Assembly (NCBI GenBank): GCA_003230965.1
Contig: QIHL01000045.1
Location: 1-9,574, forward strand
From: Candidatus Magasanikiibacteriota bacterium
GTDB taxonomy: Bacteria; Patescibacteriota; Patescibacteriia; Magasanikbacterales; UBA922
Direction of reading: 5' to 3'
DNA: 9,574 bases
The number at the start of each line of letters is the position of its first letter. Position 1 is the first letter of the stretch. Shown here piece by piece: positions 6,470-9,574 of the stretch. The notes below the pieces were generated by a model. The model was not told the DNA's origin. It searched no databases and was given only the letters and a program-made list of their open reading frames with translations. Both the position numbers and the translations under genes were made by a program.

Positions 6470-8221
6470 ATGGAACAAGAATATCTTGACCATCTACGTC
6501 ATTCTACCGCGCACATACTTGCAGCAGCAGTATTAGAATTATATCCTGGTACTAAACTTGGTATTGGTCCTGTGATTGACAATGGATTTTATTATGATTT
6601 TCAATTGCCAGATAATGTATCTATTTCAGATGCAGATTTTAAGACGATTGAAAAAATTATGCGGAAAATTATTAATGGAAAGCATCCATTTATTAAAAAA
6701 ATGGTAAGTACAGAAGAAGCAAGGATATTTGAAAAAGATCAGCCGTTCAAATTAGAACTGATTGATGAATTTAGTACTGATGGGCAGAAACTCACTTTGT
6801 ATGAATCTGGACCGTTTACAGATCTGTGTCGTGGTGGGCATGCTGACAATACTTCAGAGATTCCGATTGATGGCTTGAAGTTAGATCGTGTTGCTGGAGC
6901 GTATTGGCATGGAAGTGAAAAAAATCCAATGCTAACACGCATCTACTGTTTGTTATTTGAAAATAAACAGGCATTAAAAGAGTATCTACAATTAAGAGAA
7001 GAGGCAAAGATGCGAGATCATAGAAAGATTGGACAAGAGCAACAACTTTTTTTTATTGATGAAATGGTTGGAAAAGGTCTCGTGATATGGCAGCCTAAAG
7101 GAACTATTATTAGAGATGAAATTGAAAAATTTGCTATTGAAAAAGAACATGAATATGGTTATGTGCGTGTTGTGACACCTCACTTGGCAAAAGAAGAATT
7201 GTTTCTTACTTCAGGACATTTGCCATACTACAAAGATAGTATGTATCCAGCAATGGAGATGGACGATGGAACATATTATTTGAAAGCCATGAATTGCCCG
7301 ATGCATCATCGCATCTACGGGCATAATCTCCACAGCTATCGTGAACTTCCACTTCGTTTGGCAGAGTATGGTACGGTGTATCGTAACGAGTTGTCAGGAA
7401 CATTGGCAGGGCTTCTTCGTGTGCGTGGTTTATCTATGAATGATGCGCATATATATTGTCGCAAAGATCAAATAAAAGATGAATTTAAGCGTGTTATGCA
7501 ATTGACCATTGAATATTTTCATGTATTTAAATTAAAGGACTATTCATTTCGTTTATCTCTTTGGAGTCCAGAACATTTAGATAAATATGTAAATGAACCA
7601 GAAAATTGGGAGTATGCAGAAAGTGTGTTGCGTGATGTTATGACAGATATGGGTGTTCCGTTTGTAGAAGTAAAAGATGAGGCCGCATTTTATGGGCCAA
7701 AAGTTGATGTTCAATTCAAATCAATTATTGGACGTGAAGAAACTATGTCAACTATTCAGCTTGATTTTCTAGCTAAACAACGTTTTGGTTTGTCATATAC
7801 AGATAAGGACGGCAATCAGAATAATGAAGTTTTTGTTATTCATCGTGCACCGTTATCTACACATGAACGTTTTTTGGCATTTTTAATTGAACATTATGCT
7901 GGTGCATTTCCGTTATGGCTATCACCAGTGCAAGTGCAGTTTCTTCCAGTCTCTGAAAAACATCTTAATTATGCAAAGGAAATAGCAAGTACTTTTGATA
8001 CAGCAGGTATCCGTGTAGTAGTTGATGAAGCTGATGAAACGGTTGGTAAGAAAATTCGTAATGCAGCAAAACAAAAAATCCCCTATATTGTCGTGGTAGG
8101 GGATAAGGAAATTGGAGGAGAGGATTGGACAATTCGTGTGCGTAGTCAAGAGGACAGGTTAACCATTTCAAAAGATATTTTTCTTGCTCGTGTACAAAAA
8201 GAGATTGCTAAACGTCTTTAA
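6470..8221 (+). CDS. thrS: Threonyl-tRNA synthetase, lacking the TGS domain
   Basis: Cytosolic class II synthetase that charges tRNA-Thr with threonine and hydrolyses mis-charged Ser-tRNA-Thr. It has 583 residues and opens directly at the editing domain, so the roughly 60-residue N-terminal TGS domain of the E. coli enzyme (642 residues) is absent. The editing site is intact: H11 and H15 in HSTAH, C120 and H124 in CRGGH, equivalent to E. coli H73, H77, C182 and H186. The catalytic zinc ligands are C276 (MNCPMHH), H327 (DAHIYC) and H458 (VIHRAP). Motif 2 has R305 in YRNELSG and motif 3 has R467 in STHERF. The anticodon-binding domain covers about 485-583. The ATG lies 39 bases after the leader terminator with no Shine-Dalgarno sequence. 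No earlier TGS-coding frame exists, because the upstream DNA is the T-box. Expression is controlled by that riboswitch. Confidence 0.97.
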   Translation: MEQEYLDHLRHSTAHILAAAVLELYPGTKLGIGPVIDNGFYYDFQLPDNVSISDADFKTIEKIMRKIINGKHPFIKKMVSTEEARIFEKDQPFKLELIDEFSTDGQKLTLYESGPFTDLCRGGHADNTSEIPIDGLKLDRVAGAYWHGSEKNPMLTRIYCLLFENKQALKEYLQLREEAKMRDHRKIGQEQQLFFIDEMVGKGLVIWQPKGTIIRDEIEKFAIEKEHEYGYVRVVTPHLAKEELFLTSGHLPYYKDSMYPAMEMDDGTYYLKAMNCPMHHRIYGHNLHSYRELPLRLAEYGTVYRNELSGTLAGLLRVRGLSMNDAHIYCRKDQIKDEFKRVMQLTIEYFHVFKLKDYSFRLSLWSPEHLDKYVNEPENWEYAESVLRDVMTDMGVPFVEVKDEAAFYGPKVDVQFKSIIGREETMSTIQLDFLAKQRFGLSYTDKDGNQNNEVFVIHRAPLSTHERFLAFLIEHYAGAFPLWLSPVQVQFLPVSEKHLNYAKEIASTFDTAGIRVVVDEADETVGKKIRNAAKQKIPYIVVVGDKEIGGEDWTIRVRSQEDRLTISKDIFLARVQKEIAKRL

Positions 8222-8264
8222 TGTTTAGTTTTTAAATATCATTCAAATAAATAATATCTTTTTA

Positions 8265-9574
8265 CTAAGAAACATTTCCTGGCATTTTTGGATACCCTTG
8301 TTTTGTTATTTGTCCATGATGCATTCGTTGTTTTTCAAATACAGCTGAAAAATCAGCACTTTTTGGTATCCATAAATTCTGTAATTCAAGAAGGGCTTGG
8401 TATGTTTGTACTTCTTTTTTTTGTTTAGCAGATGCTTTTCTTTGATTCCACCAAGATAACTGTCCATCAGGTTTCATTTTTATATGTTCAAATCTAAGTT
8501 GTTGTTCAATTTCATTCATTTGTCTTTGTATAAGAACCTGAATTTCTCTTTTTTCAAATTTAGTAGGATATACACGTGCTATTTTTTTTATAAGTGCATC
8601 ATTTTCAGTAATAGGATTTTTTCCATCAGCAGAAGAAAGAGCCAAAAGTGCAGGTTCTGAAGCAATAATTTCCTGTAATGCTGTTTTTACTTCTATTAGA
8701 GATTGTGCATCTAATTCAGTATGTTCTCTCTCGTCTTGTAGTGGATGATCTGTTGAATCATTTTTAATTTCAGGTGTTAGACCTATCTCTTTAGTCGTTC
8801 TTCCTATTTTAGAGGACTGTATTTCATTTGGATTTGCAACATTTCCGAGCATAGTAGGTGCACCTTGATGAACCTCTTGAGCTTTATGTTTTCTCCATGT
8901 ATCACGCATGTGTTCTGCACTTACTGTATGTGAAGTTTTTTGTTCAAGTGTATTGATTTCATTTGTATATAGTGAATATAAATCAGCAAATGCTAGAGCT
9001 CGTTTTTGTTCTACCACTCTTTTTTTATTTGAATGAAATATATCAGAAATACTGTTTTTCAAACGCCCAAATAATGTTGCTTGTTTAACTTTATTTATTC
9101 CACCATAGTCTGCAACAGAAAGCAGGTGATTTGCTTCATGACTTAAATTTGTCTGTGGTGGCCAAGCATCAGTGAATGTAACACCATATTTTTCAAGTTG
9201 TTCTTGTAAATTTGAAATATTATCAAATGTTTGATAGATAATTGGTTCTTTTATCATCCATTTTTCTTCTTCTTTAGTAAGAAAAGTATCCGGTACTGCA
9301 TCATCATCAGGAATTGCAGGAATTTCTTGAATAATTTCTTTTATTTCATCATCTCCAATGATAATAGTTTCTTTTATGGTTTTTAGTCTATCGTTCAATT
9401 CTGATAAAAATGATTGTAATAAATTAGTTGTTTCTTTTAGTTTTTTATAAATTCTATTTCGTTCGCTTGGTAGAAGTGCTCCTATTTCTTCTTTATGTAC
9501 TGTTTCAAAACCATCAAGATAATTAAGTTTCTGATTAATTTGTTTTAAAGAATTTTTTAAATCTATTTCATCTT
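8265..9574 (-). CDS. Unknown protein, 5'-truncated by the window edge
   Basis: The minus-strand frame stays open from the TAG at 8265-8267 to the window edge, giving about 435 visible codons. No ATG occurs in the first 58 codons before a TTG at 9398, so the true start is probably outside the window. I do not recognise the family. The visible part is very hydrophilic, with no membrane helix or signal peptide. It begins with a helical, charged stretch (about 57 residues, including LKNSLKQINQKLNYL and RNRIYKKLKETTNLL). An acidic segment (IPAIPDDDAVPD), a Lys/Arg-rich middle (HSNKKRVVEQKRALAFADLY), a low-complexity linker and a helical C-terminal third with WWNQRKASAKQKKE then follow. This looks like a cytosolic, partly coiled-coil scaffold or large multidomain protein. 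It converges on thrS with only 43 bases between the stops, so it is not in the thrS transcription unit. Confidence 0.8.
   Translation of the reverse strand, partial: DEIDLKNSLKQINQKLNYLDGFETVHKEEIGALLPSERNRIYKKLKETTNLLQSFLSELNDRLKTIKETIIIGDDEIKEIIQEIPAIPDDDAVPDTFLTKEEEKWMIKEPIIYQTFDNISNLQEQLEKYGVTFTDAWPPQTNLSHEANHLLSVADYGGINKVKQATLFGRLKNSISDIFHSNKKRVVEQKRALAFADLYSLYTNEINTLEQKTSHTVSAEHMRDTWRKHKAQEVHQGAPTMLGNVANPNEIQSSKIGRTTKEIGLTPEIKNDSTDHPLQDEREHTELDAQSLIEVKTALQEIIASEPALLALSSADGKNPITENDALIKKIARVYPTKFEKREIQVLIQRQMNEIEQQLRFEHIKMKPDGQLSWWNQRKASAKQKKEVQTYQALLELQNLWIPKSADFSAVFEKQRMHHGQITKQGYPKMPGNVS

Noticed and set aside
8220..8277. Possible bidirectional terminator between thrS and the convergent gene
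   Set aside because: AATGTTT and AAACATT can pair, with AGT/ACT inside, but the stem is interrupted, very AT-rich, has a long loop and extends into the leftward coding end. It is too weak to call.
9396..9398. TTG as the start of the leftward gene
   Set aside because: The same frame remains open for 58 further codons to the window edge with similar charged, helical composition, so TTG is most likely internal and the gene is partial.
1..9574. CRISPR array, tRNA, rRNA or complete mobile element
   Set aside because: No regularly spaced repeat series, no cloverleaf-like or rRNA-like sequence and no transposase or integrase frame were seen on either strand. The only repeats are the 16-bp pair and the 29-bp duplication.

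Overview
The window is AT-rich bacterial DNA read with the standard code (five genes end in TAA, one in TAG, Trp is TGG, and no in-frame TGA is needed). It carries three genes I recognise, ftsH, a pilB/gspE-type ATPase gene and thrS, and three less characterised ones. Several traits together suggest a Candidate Phyla Radiation (Patescibacteria) genome from the Parcubacteria/Microgenomates side. They are a threonyl-tRNA synthetase without the N-terminal TGS domain, a type IV pilus ATPase next to a single-pass baseplate-J-like surface protein, a tryptophan-rich polytopic membrane protein, and starts without a clear Shine-Dalgarno sequence. This assignment is inference from gene content, not a marker-gene placement.

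Layout. Positions 1-241 are non-coding, with a 16-bp direct repeat, a possible leftward extended -10 and a near-perfect sigma-70 promoter for ftsH (242-2113). A hairpin/T-tract terminator closes ftsH. A new extended -10 promoter then starts a tightly packed run: a multi-pass membrane protein (2253-3221), a PilB-type ATPase (3228-4970, 6-bp gap) and a membrane-anchored baseplate-J-like protein (5031-6173). The start of this last gene has been rebuilt by a 29-bp tandem duplication. Positions 6174-6469 hold a promoter and a full T-box riboswitch with an ACC (Thr) specifier and a terminator, controlling thrS (6470-8221). A leftward, convergent gene of unknown function (8265 to beyond 9574) fills the rest, and its 5' end lies outside the window.

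How the parts work together. FtsH is the membrane protein quality-control protease. The middle three genes look like a cell-envelope unit in which the ATPase would power pilus or pseudopilus assembly; a role for its two neighbours in the same process is guilt by association only. thrS is a separately regulated housekeeping gene whose transcription should rise when tRNA-Thr(GGU) is uncharged.

The most noteworthy items are the thrS T-box, in which mutually exclusive antiterminator and terminator helices can be drawn, and the 29-bp duplication at the start of the baseplate-J-like gene. The duplication converts ATG to GTG and leaves an out-of-frame upstream ATG reading frame containing an A AAA AAG slippery heptamer.
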